From the NCBI RefSeq assembly GCF_000275725.1, contig NZ_AJTS01000039.1, positions 62,001 to 126,000 on the forward strand: DNA of 64,000 nt. Reading direction: 5' to 3'. Positions 46,270-55,058 of this stretch are shown here, piece after piece. The notes under the pieces were generated by a model that saw only the letters and a list, made by a program, of their open reading frames with translations, was not told the DNA's origin and did no database searches. A program made the translations under genes and the position numbers. The first letter of the stretch is position 1. Each line of letters begins with the position of its first letter. The stretch comes from Vreelandella stevensii S18214 (GTDB lineage: Bacteria > Pseudomonadota > Gammaproteobacteria > Pseudomonadales > Halomonadaceae).

Positions 46270-47962
46270 GGGCTGCCTCCCGGAGCCACGCGCCCAGAGC
46301 CTGCAGCGCATCGGTGGCCTGCTGATGGGGCACCGTGACCTCGATCAGCGTCACCCCGACTTCCAGCGCCTGGGTGTAGGCCTCGCAAAACGCCGCCAGC
46401 GTGGTCGGTGCGGCATAGTTCAGATGAAACATGCGCGCCGCATGCTCGAACGCGAGCCCGTGGGGTTGGCGATAGTAGCGCTCCAGCAGGTCGCCCTCGT
46501 CCGGCACCGGCAGCATGTGGAAAATGCTGCCGCCATCGTTATTCAGCACCACCACGACCAGCGGCGCCTGGGCCCTGGCCAGCAGCGCCAGGCTGTTGAG
46601 GTCGTGAAGCGCGCTGGTGTCGCCCAGAATCACCGTGGTGGGCTCATCGGTCGTGCAGGCCAGCCCGTACGCGGTGGCCAGCAGCCCATCGATGCCCGAA
46701 GCCCCGCGATTGGCCATCACCCGCAGCGGCGTCGAACGGGTGGAGCCCAGCATGTTCATCAACCGGGCGGGCAGGCTATTGCCCACGAACAGCGCTCCTC
46801 TGGCCAGTTGGGCCAGCTGATGACACACCCCCAGCTCGGAAAACTCCGCCGTAGAGCGCTCGATGCCCTGGCGGGTGCGCTGCTGAAGGCGTGCCAGGGT
46901 ATGCCAGGGGGGCTGGGCGGGCCCGGCGGGCAGTGTGGCGATGGCCTCGGCGGGCGTGCACACCAGCCGCTGGGTAAGGGTGAAGTCCGGGTCCAGGCGC
47001 TGGGGTAACGGGTCGACCAGCCACGCCTGCTGCCAGGGGTGGCTTGCAATCATCTGGGTCAGGCGTTTGGAAATCAGCCTACCGCCAAACTGCAGCAGCA
47101 CGTTGGCGCGGCCCAGCTCGGCGCTGACCTGCGGGTCCTGAAGGGCCAGGTCCATGTGCACCAGGTGGCGCGGGTCGCCGTATAGCTGGCTTTGCAGGTC
47201 GGCCAGCAGCGGCCAGCCCAACTGCTCGGCCAGGGCCGCAATGGGGGCCGCCTGTTGAGGGTCATCGATGCGCCCCACCACGATTACCCCACGCTGCCGG
47301 GTGAAGGCGGCGGGCCATGCCACCGGCAAGGCGGCGGGGGCGGTTTGCCAGGCGCTCCAGGGGGCAGCGCTGTGCTGCCAGCGCGAAAGCGGCGCCAGGT
47401 AGTCGCTGGCCTCCACGGGTGGGCCGGAGGGGTAGAGCGGTTCGCGGTAGCGGCAGTTGAAGTGCACCGGGCCCGGCAAGCGGTGCTGTCGCGCCATGGT
47501 CTGGTCGATCGTGCTGAGCAAATAGGCAGCGGGAATCTCGCGGCTGGGGGTCGGGAAGTCGTGGTGCACCACCGTGTGGCGGGCGAAGATATCCCGCTGG
47601 TCGATGGCCTGGTTACTGCCGTTATCCAGCAGCTCGATGGGCCGGTCGGCAGACAGAATCACCAGCGGCACGCCCAGCAGCGCGGCTTCCACCACGGCCG
47701 GATAAAGGTTGGCCACCGCCGTGCCGGACGTGGTGATCACCGCCACCGGCTGCTGGGCGCCTCGGGCCAAGCCCAGCGCCATGAACCCCAGCCCACGCTC
47801 GTCGAAGTGAGTATGGCAGCGCAGCCCGGCGTGCTCGCTGGCCGCCATGGTCAGCGGGGTGGAGCGCGAGCCCGGCGCCACGACTACTTCGCGCAGCCCC
47901 CAGCGGTACAGCTCTTCCAACAGCAGCGACGCCCAAACGTGGTTAAAGGTGGCGTAATGCAT
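46259..47962 (-). CDS. menD: SEPHCHC synthase MenD
   Basis: 567 residues from the ATG at 47962, four bases after the menF stop. It is a thiamin-diphosphate enzyme adding succinic semialdehyde (from 2-oxoglutarate) to isochorismate. Seen: [16 protein letters not shown] and [17 protein letters not shown] near the N-terminus with the cofactor Glu, [36 protein letters not shown] (the MenD fingerprint), and the ThDP/Mg site [12 protein letters not shown] to NNDGGSIF. Upstream in-frame residues overlap menF and are not part of the protein. Confidence 0.95.
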   Translation of the reverse strand: MHYATFNHVWASLLLEELYRWGLREVVVAPGSRSTPLTMAASEHAGLRCHTHFDERGLGFMALGLARGAQQPVAVITTSGTAVANLYPAVVEAALLGVPLVILSADRPIELLDNGSNQAIDQRDIFARHTVVHHDFPTPSREIPAAYLLSTIDQTMARQHRLPGPVHFNCRYREPLYPSGPPVEASDYLAPLSRWQHSAAPWSAWQTAPAALPVAWPAAFTRQRGVIVVGRIDDPQQAAPIAALAEQLGWPLLADLQSQLYGDPRHLVHMDLALQDPQVSAELGRANVLLQFGGRLISKRLTQMIASHPWQQAWLVDPLPQRLDPDFTLTQRLVCTPAEAIATLPAGPAQPPWHTLARLQQRTRQGIERSTAEFSELGVCHQLAQLARGALFVGNSLPARLMNMLGSTRSTPLRVMANRGASGIDGLLATAYGLACTTDEPTTVILGDTSALHDLNSLALLARAQAPLVVVVLNNDGGSIFHMLPVPDEGDLLERYYRQPHGLAFEHAARMFHLNYAAPTTLAAFCEAYTQALEVGVTLIEVTVPHQQATDALQALGAWLREAAHAS

Positions 47963-47966
47963 CGGC

Positions 47967-49316
47967 TTATCCCATCCCCAGCAGCGAGAGAATATCGGCA
48001 ATCTTGGCATCCAGCTCGTGCCACTCGTCGTCGGCCTGCGACCCCGCCACGATACCCGCCCCCGCGTACAGGCGGATCGCCGTATCGCTGACTTGGGCAC
48101 AGCGAATCGACACCGCCAGCTCGCTGGAGCCATGCCCCACGCGGCCAAAGGCACCGGCGTACCAGCCCCTGGCGTGGCGCTCCAGCTCACGGATTCTGGC
48201 CAGCGCCGCCGCCCGCGGGGTGCCGCCGACGGCGGGCGTAGGGGGCAGCACGCTGAGCAGCTGCTGGTCGGTGATGAAGGGGTGCAGCTCGGCGTGAATT
48301 TCGCGGCGAATATGCTGCACGGACCGCAGCGGCACCACGTGGGCCTCCCCCATCTCCAGGCGCTGGGCCAGCGGCTCCAGCTGGGTCAACAGCTGCTGGT
48401 ACACGCACTGGTTTTCCAGGCCGTTCTTTTTATCGGCCAGCAGCGCCCCGGCGAGCGCTTCGTCCTGCACCGTGTCACGCCCCCGCCGGGCCGTACCGGC
48501 CAGTGCCTCCGTGATCAGCTGCTGGCCCTGGCGGCGGTAGAGCCGTTCGGGGGAGCAGCCAATCAGCGCCGTACCGGGCGCCCACTGCACCCCGAAATGG
48601 AAGCAGTGCCGCGCCTCGGCCTGCCAGCGCCCCAGCAAGGCCCAGGGGCTGGGCACGCGCTCGGCGGTCAGGCAGGTTTCTCGGGAAAGCACCACTTTTG
48701 GAAGCTGCTGCAGCCGTTCGGGCTGGGTCACCTGCGACACCCAGCGGCCCCACTCCGGCCGAGTGGGCGTATCACACCGCTGGTAGCTGCCATGGGCTAC
48801 CGGGGGCAGCGGCTGTTCCGGGGCGATGGCCGCCAGGCACGCCTGGGCGGCGGCCAGCTCTTCGGCGGGAGGGCGGTCATCGAAGCGCAGGTTCACGGAA
48901 AGCGTGCATCGCCCCTGCTGACGCTTGAGCAACACCCGGGGCAGTATGAAGCGGCAGTCACCAAACCCGGGCCAACCCGCCGACTGGGCATCGAAGGCCA
49001 CCCCGCCGAAATAGTCGGGTGAGCCGCTGTCGGGCTGGGCTTGAGCTTGAGCTTGAGCTTGGGCTTGAGCCTGCATATCGACCTGCAGCGCCACCAGAGA
49101 GTCAAACGCTCGCGCTTCGCCCAGCACGGCATAGCCCGCCGCCGAGGCCTCACGCGGCTGCCAATAAAGGCGGGGCGTCACGCGCTGTGCGTTCAACCAC
49201 CCCACCAAATCCTCCACCTCGCAGGGCACGCTCAGGCTCTGCGTACCCCGGCATGCCAAAAGGTCCAGCGCCGACAGCTGTGCTGCCAGCGCCTTCGCGG
49301 CCTGGATCACCTGCAT
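47967..49316 (-). CDS. menF: Isochorismate synthase MenF
   Basis: 449 residues from the ATG at 49316 (AGGGA upstream). The C-terminal chorismate-binding domain is intact ([91 protein letters not shown]). It isomerises chorismate to isochorismate. Menaquinone rather than siderophore use is shown by menD and menH right behind it. The N-terminal half contains an AQ-repeat linker coded by a 6-bp tandem repeat. Confidence 0.93.
   Translation of the reverse strand: MQVIQAAKALAAQLSALDLLACRGTQSLSVPCEVEDLVGWLNAQRVTPRLYWQPREASAAGYAVLGEARAFDSLVALQVDMQAQAQAQAQAQAQPDSGSPDYFGGVAFDAQSAGWPGFGDCRFILPRVLLKRQQGRCTLSVNLRFDDRPPAEELAAAQACLAAIAPEQPLPPVAHGSYQRCDTPTRPEWGRWVSQVTQPERLQQLPKVVLSRETCLTAERVPSPWALLGRWQAEARHCFHFGVQWAPGTALIGCSPERLYRRQGQQLITEALAGTARRGRDTVQDEALAGALLADKKNGLENQCVYQQLLTQLEPLAQRLEMGEAHVVPLRSVQHIRREIHAELHPFITDQQLLSVLPPTPAVGGTPRAAALARIRELERHARGWYAGAFGRVGHGSSELAVSIRCAQVSDTAIRLYAGAGIVAGSQADDEWHELDAKIADILSLLGMG
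49035..49070. repeat. Hexanucleotide tandem repeat inside menF
   Basis: Six hexamers of the TTGAGC type (with CTGGGC and TTGGGC variants) lie in tandem and encode alternating Gln and Ala on the minus strand. Copy-number change would keep the frame, altering only linker length. Confidence 0.85.
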
Positions 49317-49321
49317 AGTCG

Positions 49322-49804
49322 TTACTTCCCTGACAACCGATGCCTGATATAGGGTAGCACCCAGCGGTCGCCGCCATAGCGCCCGGCGTTGGCACCGGCC
49401 ACCAGCAGGAAAAAGCTCAGGGCGATCATCCAGGGGTTGGTGGACACCGTGCCCGCCATCAAGAACGACATGTTCATGACGATAGCAAAGAAAGCGGCAT
49501 AGCAGGTCAACACGCCCACGATCAGCCCCAGCCCCACCAGCACTTCCCCCAGCGGGATCATCACGTTGATCACATCCGCATACGGCAGCGCGACATGCTC
49601 CAGAAACGCCACGTAGTTGGGGTAGACCATACTGCCTTCGCGCATGACCGGGTTGGCCACGGCGTTGCGCAAAAACCCTTCGGCATTGAAGCCGCCGGTC
49701 ATCTTGCCGATGCCCAGGGTCAGCCAGGTAATGCCCAGGTACAGCCTCAACAGTAGCCAAACCAGGGCAGCATATTTGTTTTGTCTGAAAAACTCGCCGA
49801 TCAT
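49322..49804 (-). CDS. DoxX-family membrane protein
   Basis: 160 residues from the ATG at 49804 (AGGAG upstream). Four membrane segments. LLRLYLGITWLTLGIGKMTGG is the DoxX signature helix, and IPLGEVLVGLGLIVG and FFLLVAGANAGRYGGDRW follow. It starts five bases before menF, so it is the first gene of the menaquinone unit. DoxX proteins resemble the quinol-oxidising DoxD subunit of thiosulfate:quinone oxidoreductase, but most have unknown function. Here a quinone-related role is suggested only by position. Confidence 0.82.
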   Translation of the reverse strand: MIGEFFRQNKYAALVWLLLRLYLGITWLTLGIGKMTGGFNAEGFLRNAVANPVMREGSMVYPNYVAFLEHVALPYADVINVMIPLGEVLVGLGLIVGVLTCYAAFFAIVMNMSFLMAGTVSTNPWMIALSFFLLVAGANAGRYGGDRWVLPYIRHRLSGK

Positions 49805-49990
49805 CGCGTAGACTCCTGCCACGTTCACTTTCAGGGGGAAGCCCCAGTGTGCGTCAGGACGGATACCTCTTTTTTGACCCAGGTCGTGGTTTTTGCCATT
49901 AATGATACAGAGTTGAATGTTTACTCTGCCCGATGGCTACACCGACCGGCCACGCTGACCAGTTCAGCGACTGCAACAGGAATGCTCACC

Positions 49991-50917
49991 ATGGAACACA
50001 CCACCCCACACCGCCCACTTCATGCCTGGTTGCTCGCCGCACGGCTGCGCACCCTGCCGCTGGCCTGCGCCTCGATCCTGCTGGGTTCGGGCATGGCGGC
50101 GCAGGCGGGTGGCTTTCAGGGTGGGGTGCTGCTGCTGTCGCTGCTCACGGCCATTCTGCTGCAGGTGCTTTCCAACCTGGCCAACGATTATGGCGATGCC
50201 CAATCGGGGGTGGACGATGCTAGCCGCACCGGCCCCGTGCGGGCGGTGGCCAGCGGGCTATTGACCCCAGACGCCATGCGCCGGGGCATGCTGCTCACCG
50301 GGCTGGCGGCGGCCATAGCGGGGTTATCGCTGCTGTTCGTCGCTTTTGGCAGCGACCTGCGCAGCTGGCTGGTGTTCGTGCTGCTGGGAGCCGCGTCCTT
50401 GCTGGCGGCCATCACTTACACCGTGGGGCTGGGCGGCAAGCCGTATGGCTATCGTGGGCTGGGGGATGTGGCGGTGTTCGTGTTTTTTGGGCTGCTGGGC
50501 GTGCTGGGTACCCTCTACTTGCATACCCAGAGCCTGAACGGGCTGGCCATACTGCCCGCCGCCGTGTGCGGCTTGCTGGCCACCGCCGTGCTCAACGTCA
50601 ATAACGTGCGCGACATCCACAGCGATGCCCGCCACGGCAAGATGACGCTGGCCGTGAGGCTGGGCAAACGGCGGGCCGTTCTCTACCACTGGGCGCTTCT
50701 GGGCGCCGCCCTGCTGCTGACGCTGGGGTATCTGGTGTGGCTGCCCGTGCCCTGGGTGGGCTGGAGCTGCCTGGTGGTGGCCAAGCCGCTCTACGACGCC
50801 GGGCGCACGCTCAGCCGCACCGAAAATGGCGAGCAGCTAACGGGCATGCTCAAGAAAACCGCGCTTTCCACGCTGGTTTACAGCCTGCTGCTCGCGGTGG
50901 GGCTGGCGCTTGCCTGA
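49991..50917 (+). CDS. menA: 1,4-Dihydroxy-2-naphthoate polyprenyltransferase MenA
   Basis: 308 residues. It is a UbiA-superfamily prenyltransferase with about nine membrane helices. The first Asp-rich motif is NLANDYGDAQSGVDD; the second region is NNVRDIHSDARHGKMTLAVRLGK (abridged). AAARLRTLPLACASILLGS is the MenA N-terminus. It attaches the polyprenyl chain to DHNA, giving demethylmenaquinone; the methylation would be by UbiE elsewhere. The ATG at 49991 is preferred over 49982 from the position of AGGA. It diverges from doxX-menFDH. Confidence 0.93.
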   Translation: MEHTTPHRPLHAWLLAARLRTLPLACASILLGSGMAAQAGGFQGGVLLLSLLTAILLQVLSNLANDYGDAQSGVDDASRTGPVRAVASGLLTPDAMRRGMLLTGLAAAIAGLSLLFVAFGSDLRSWLVFVLLGAASLLAAITYTVGLGGKPYGYRGLGDVAVFVFFGLLGVLGTLYLHTQSLNGLAILPAAVCGLLATAVLNVNNVRDIHSDARHGKMTLAVRLGKRRAVLYHWALLGAALLLTLGYLVWLPVPWVGWSCLVVAKPLYDAGRTLSRTENGEQLTGMLKKTALSTLVYSLLLAVGLALA

Positions 50918-50946
50918 CGGCGGCTTGGAGCCAAGGGCCTGGGGCC

Positions 50947-51249
50947 TTACAGCACTACCTCATAGCCTTCGAACTTGGGCGGGCCGAGGTAAATGCCTTC
51001 CGGCGATTTGGCATTGGCGTGGGCCTTGCGGAAAGCCTCTGACTTGGTCCAGGCGCGGAAGGCCTCTTCAGATTCCCACACGCTGTGGGAGATGAACACG
51101 GTGTGCTCTTCCTGGCTTTCGCCCTGCAGCATGTGAAACTCCTTGAAGCCCGGCACTTCCTCCAGGTGGGAATCGCGGTTGCGCCACACCTCCAGAAAAT
51201 CCTCTTCGCGGCCTGGGGCAATCCGAAAACGGTTCATGGCAATGTACAT
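50947..51249 (-). CDS. IsdG/HmoA-like heme-degrading monooxygenase (ABM domain)
   Basis: 100 residues, a ferredoxin-like antibiotic-biosynthesis-monooxygenase fold. The three catalytic residues known from S. aureus IsdG (Asn7, Trp67, His77) line up here as Asn6 (MNRF), Trp67 (AWTKSEAF) and His77 (KAHAN). This supports heme binding and oxidative opening of the porphyrin rather than a generic quinol monooxygenase. Good AGGAG upstream. It is a single gene, convergent with menA. Product and physiological use (iron release or heme turnover) are not known. Confidence 0.82.
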   Translation of the reverse strand: MYIAMNRFRIAPGREEDFLEVWRNRDSHLEEVPGFKEFHMLQGESQEEHTVFISHSVWESEEAFRAWTKSEAFRKAHANAKSPEGIYLGPPKFEGYEVVL

Positions 51250-51360
51250 CGAGACTCTCCTGTTGATCGGGAGTAGATAGAGTGATTACGCCAACGCTGG
51301 CTTGATGGTAACGTCTTCCGTTCATCACGAATAGATTGCGACGAACAGGCGTTACGGCTC

Positions 51361-52388
51361 ATGGCTCAGGCACCCCTTCAGGTCGTTTGGTTCAAACGCG
51401 ATTTGCGCATTCACGATCACGCACCGCTGGCCAACGCCGCAGCGGCAGGCCCGGTGCTGCCGCTGTTTGCCATCGAGCCCGACCAGTGGCAAGCGCCCGA
51501 CAGCGCGCTGCGCCACTGGCAGTTTGCCGCCGATTCGCTAGTTGACCTGGCCCAGGCGCTCGACACCCTGGGCCTGCCGCTCTGCCTGTGGCAAGGCGAT
51601 ATGCTGGAGTGCCTGGCCGCCCTCAAAGCCCACTACGGCGAACTGGTGCTGCACTCCCACCAGGAGACCGGCAACGCCTGGAGCTTCGCGCGGGACCAGC
51701 GCGTTCAGGCCTGGTGCCAGGCCCACCAGGTGCCCTGGCAGGAAGCCCACCAGCAGGGCGTGATTCGCGGGCTGAGCAGCCGCACCGGGCATCAATCCCG
51801 CTGGGAAAGCCACTGGGAAACGCTGATGGCCGCCCCCACCTGCCCTGCGCCACAAGCAGCGGTGGCCGCACCCGGTTGGGAAGCGTTTCACCACGTGGAT
51901 GTAAAGCAACTGCCCTCGCTGACCCTGGGGTTCGATACCACGCCCTGCCCCCAACGCCAGCGCGGCGGGCGCAGTGAAGGCCGCGCGCTGTGGCTGAGCT
52001 TTATTACCCAGCGCGGGCGGCGCTATCGCGGCTCGCTTTCCAAACCGTTACTGGCCTGGGAGTTTGGTTCGCGGCTTTCCCCGCACCTGGCCTGGGGCAC
52101 GCTCTCGATGCGTGAAGTGGTGCAATCCCTGCGCCGCCAGCGCCAAAAACACGCCGACGACACCGCCTGGGCCCGCTCGCTGCGCGCCTTTACCTCGCGG
52201 CTCTACTGGCACTGCCACTTCATTCAAAAGCTGGAAAGCGAACCCAGCATCGAGCAGCAAACCCTGCACCCGGCGCTGCGCAGCCTGCGGGAGCGCGACC
52301 CGGAACACCCGCACCTGATCGCCTGGAAGCACGGCCAAACCGGCGTGCCGCTGGTAGATGCCTGCATGCGCAGCCTGACCGCCACGGT
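51361..52388 (+). pseudogene. Truncated cryptochrome/deoxyribodipyrimidine photolyase
   Basis: About 342 codons of a photolyase/cryptochrome: the N-terminal antenna domain (VVWFKRDLRIHDHAPLANAA, abridged) and the first part of the FAD domain (SRLYWHCHFIQKLESEP, GVPLVDACMRSLTAT). Family members continue with a GW-NFRMRAM segment and well over 100 further residues that complete the flavin pocket. Here the sequence switches after SLTAT to an antisense piece of gabT. The frame stays open to 52581 with unrelated residues. The protein lacks most of its FAD pocket and is very unlikely to repair DNA. The missing half is not in this window. Confidence 0.88.
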
Positions 52389-52525
52389 CATCTGCGGGTC
52401 CGGCTTGCCATCGCGGTTGAGCAGTTCGAACGCGGCCATGGCGCCGAGTTGGCGGCCCTGGACGACGGCGGGGAAGCGCTCGGCCAGCATCTTACCAATC
52501 TGCTTGGCATGCACGATCTTACAAT
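52384..52525 (-). pseudogene. Fragment of a gabT-like gene at the photolyase breakpoint
   Basis: The minus strand encodes QIGKMLAERF, then PAVVQGRQLGAMAAFELLNRDG and so on, homologous to GabT at 57490-57625. The first ~94 bases differ from the full gene at only about three positions. The rest has a 24-base deletion and is more diverged. The fragment joins the photolyase sequence with a short overlap (CGG) and is in the same orientation as the intact gabT 5.1 kb away, so the azl/araC/IS segment lies between direct repeats of gabT. Confidence 0.85.
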
Positions 52526-52587
52526 ACATCTATCAACTGCCTCACATAGGCTGTCTAAGTCAGCTTACCTACGAAGAGTAACGTAAA

Positions 52588-53307
52588 ATGCGTGAATACT
52601 TCAATATTGCAAAACCCACCTCTACTTCAAATGAAGCAGAGAACCCAGCTCTAACATCGAACATATCAACGGCTATTTTTGCAATAGCTCCCGTAAGTAT
52701 GCTGTTCGGCTTTACTGCTTACAAAGCAGACTGGAGCATTGTTGAAATTTTTCTCGTAAGTTTATTAGGCTTTTCTGGAAGCGGGCAGTTTGCAGCTCTA
52801 CCTCTATCTGAGACTGGTGCCAATCTTTTAACTATTGCTTTCGTTACCACTATGATCAATAGCCGATATTTTGCAATTTCGCTTTCATGCTCAAAAAAAT
52901 TACCAAAAAACAAGCTGCTTAAGATTTTTTCGTCCCATGCACTCGGCGACGAAGCGTACGCTATTGAGCAGGGACATAATCAAAGAGCCATGCTGATAAT
53001 TCGCTTCACTATTTTCTTGTCCTGGATACTCTTTGGGGTAGCAGGCGGCATTATAGCTGGGCTGTTTCCCAACCTTTTACCTGATGACATCAATGCCAGT
53101 ATCCCTGCGAGCTTGGTACTTCTTTTTCTGGCCATCTCGTATCTTCAAAACCGACCTTATACAAGTGGCTTGATAACTATTCCAAAGGCAACGTTAGGGT
53201 TTTTAATAAGCGGAATTTTCTACTACACCCTTGGTGGCATCTACTTTTGGATTCCCTCTATTATTCTATTATCCGCTCTCTTCTATTTAATGAAGAGAGA
53301 ATATTGA
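52588..53307 (+). CDS. azlC: AzlC-family branched-chain amino acid exporter, large subunit
   Basis: 239 residues with about five to six membrane segments. AIAPVSMLFGFTAYKA, LLGFSGSGQFAALPL and MINSRYFAISLSCS are the AzlC pattern. With AzlD it exports branched-chain amino acids or analogues. The gene and the next two are clearly AT-rich (many A/T-ending codons), unlike the surrounding GC-rich genes, so they were probably acquired by transfer. GAAGAG lies before the ATG. The upstream DNA is the gabT fragment. Confidence 0.9.
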   Translation: MREYFNIAKPTSTSNEAENPALTSNISTAIFAIAPVSMLFGFTAYKADWSIVEIFLVSLLGFSGSGQFAALPLSETGANLLTIAFVTTMINSRYFAISLSCSKKLPKNKLLKIFSSHALGDEAYAIEQGHNQRAMLIIRFTIFLSWILFGVAGGIIAGLFPNLLPDDINASIPASLVLLFLAISYLQNRPYTSGLITIPKATLGFLISGIFYYTLGGIYFWIPSIILLSALFYLMKREY

Positions 53308-53316
53308 GAAACAAGT

Positions 53317-53613
53317 ATGGCAGATAATTTTTTAGTGATTTTGGCTCTTCTACTTACAAGTGTCATGGTAAGAGTTATTCCCTCTTTGCTCACAATTAAC
53401 TTCGGCGAAAAGGCCCAACATCTGATTGAGGAGGTACTGCCTACTTCTATTTTTATTTGCTTCATCACTTATATCGTGATGCCAGAGATGGATAACGGGC
53501 TTAGCCTATCTATCTTTTCTTTTATTGCAGTATGCATATTGGCGGTTATATTAAAAAGCGGACTGATTCTAACGACTGTCGTCGCTACTACTCTATATTA
53601 CGTGTTGAGCTGA
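53317..53613 (+). CDS. azlD: AzlD-family transport protein, small subunit
   Basis: 98 residues with three or four membrane segments and the AzlD-like start (MADNFLVILALLLTSVMVRVIPSLL, abridged). It lies 9 bp after azlC in the same AT-rich cassette. It partners AzlC; neither is expected to work alone. Confidence 0.88.
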   Translation: MADNFLVILALLLTSVMVRVIPSLLTINFGEKAQHLIEEVLPTSIFICFITYIVMPEMDNGLSLSIFSFIAVCILAVILKSGLILTTVVATTLYYVLS

Positions 53614-53746
53614 ATAGCCCGCAATACGAAAGCGTTTCAAGGACAGGCTATATAAACTCTCAAAGCTGGCTAACTAGCTTTACTTATTCATATATTCCGA
53701 TGTATGATAACCTTGCATTCAGACAGAAGCCGACAACCTACCGCCT

Positions 53747-54532
53747 ATGCTAAATTCTTTTAATACACAAATAGAAAGATTTGAAGCCTTTTTTTCTGGC
53801 GTTGCCTTTGAGCCTCACCGGCACGACACTTATGCTGTAGGTAGAACCCTGGCAGGGGTTCATTGCTTCAATTACCGAGGTGAAAAAAGAACTAGCTTAC
53901 CTGGCAATACTATTGTAATTCATCCTGATGAACTCCACGACGGTGAGGCTGGTACGGATGACGGCTTCCACTACCGCATCATGTATATTGAACCCTGTGC
54001 TCTTCAAGCGGTGCTTGGTGGCCGCACCTTACCCTACATAAAGGGAGGCGTTAGCACAGACCCTCGGCTTTATGCCGCCACAGAATTTCTTATGAATGAC
54101 CTTCAAACTGCTCATGAGCAGTTTGAAGAGGAAGATATCGTCTTCGAACTAGCCAGTGTACTCTCTGCTGTTGCCGGTCACAAAAGAGGTAGGGTGGCAT
54201 ACGACTATAACGCTGCAGAAAAGGCTAGAGAATATATTCACTATTCGTTGGATTCTCAGATCACACTGGATGATTTAGCGTCAGTGAGTGGCCGTGAAAA
54301 GTGGAGTTTATCAAGAGATTTCAGGGCATTATATGGAACAAGCCCATACCGTTACTTAACCATGCGCCGTCTTTCGTTTGTAAAAAACTATTTGATCCAG
54401 GGTTATTCGTTGTCGTACGCCTCGGTTTCAGCTGGTTTCAATGACCAGAGCCATATGACAAACCACTTTAAGAAGGCCTTCGGTCTTACCCCTACTCAGT
54501 GGTTGTCTAGGTGTCGGGTCCCGTGTGATTGA
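53747..54532 (+). CDS. AraC-family regulator, C-terminus altered by an IS481 insertion
   Basis: 261 residues: an N-terminal cupin sensing domain (FEPHRHDTYAVGRTLAGVHCF, abridged; IHPDELHDGEAG) and a C-terminal pair of helix-turn-helices (ITLDDLASVSGREKWSLSRDF, abridged; YASVSAGFNDQSHMTNHFKKAFGLTPTQW). Like other AraC-type genes beside azlCD it probably regulates the exporter. After WLSR the natural sequence was FKKT-stop, recovered from the other side of the IS481 element at 55700-55685. The insertion replaced it with CRVPCD. DNA-binding helices are intact, so it may still function. AT-rich and with a weak ribosome site. Confidence 0.88.
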   Translation: MLNSFNTQIERFEAFFSGVAFEPHRHDTYAVGRTLAGVHCFNYRGEKRTSLPGNTIVIHPDELHDGEAGTDDGFHYRIMYIEPCALQAVLGGRTLPYIKGGVSTDPRLYAATEFLMNDLQTAHEQFEEEDIVFELASVLSAVAGHKRGRVAYDYNAAEKAREYIHYSLDSQITLDDLASVSGREKWSLSRDFRALYGTSPYRYLTMRRLSFVKNYLIQGYSLSYASVSAGFNDQSHMTNHFKKAFGLTPTQWLSRCRVPCD

Positions 54533-55058
54533 CCACCCGTTTGGTAAATAACTCAGGCCGCTTGGCCTGCCATTCCTTCATCGCCGTGATCGGCGATTGA
54601 TGATGCAGCGCTTTCTGCGGTATGTGGTGATTGTACAGCCAGCAGTATCGCTTAAGCGTCTGCTCGAGGTCTTCGCCTGAGGTATAGCGCCGGGTCGCTA
54701 GCACGTCGCTGATACGGCCGTTGAAGCGCTCCACCATTCCATTCGTTTGCGGCCTTCCCGGCTTGATCAGGCGGTGCTCAATCCCGTGGGCCAGGCACTC
54801 CTGATCGAAGGGATGGCGCCCGCTGGGCTTGCGCTCACCTGCCCGCGTGAAGCGATCCGTAAACGACTTGCCGTTGTCGGTCAGCACCGTCTGAATCTTG
54901 AAGGGCACCTTTTTCTCCACCTGATTCATAAACGCCCGAGCATCCTTCGCGGACTGGCTGCCTCGGACCTCCAGGTAGACCCAGCGTGTCGCACGGTCGA
55001 TGGCAACGTACAAGTAGCGCTTCTGCTCCTCGTCGGGCATTTGAGGCAGGTGCTTAAT
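54512..55058 (-). mobile_element. IS481-family element, transposase C-terminal half (separated by inversion)
   Basis: The inverted repeat begins TGTCGGGTCCCG at 54512, directly after the target copy TCTAGG. The minus strand encodes the C-terminal ~180 residues of a DDE transposase: KHLPQMPDEEQKRYLYVAIDR, the second Asp in LTDNGKSF, and the final Glu in NGMVERFNGR. The upstream part of the gene is missing here and lies inverted at 55798-56240. Both parts meet at the ATTAA/TTAAT sequence. Not functional as it stands. Confidence 0.88.
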
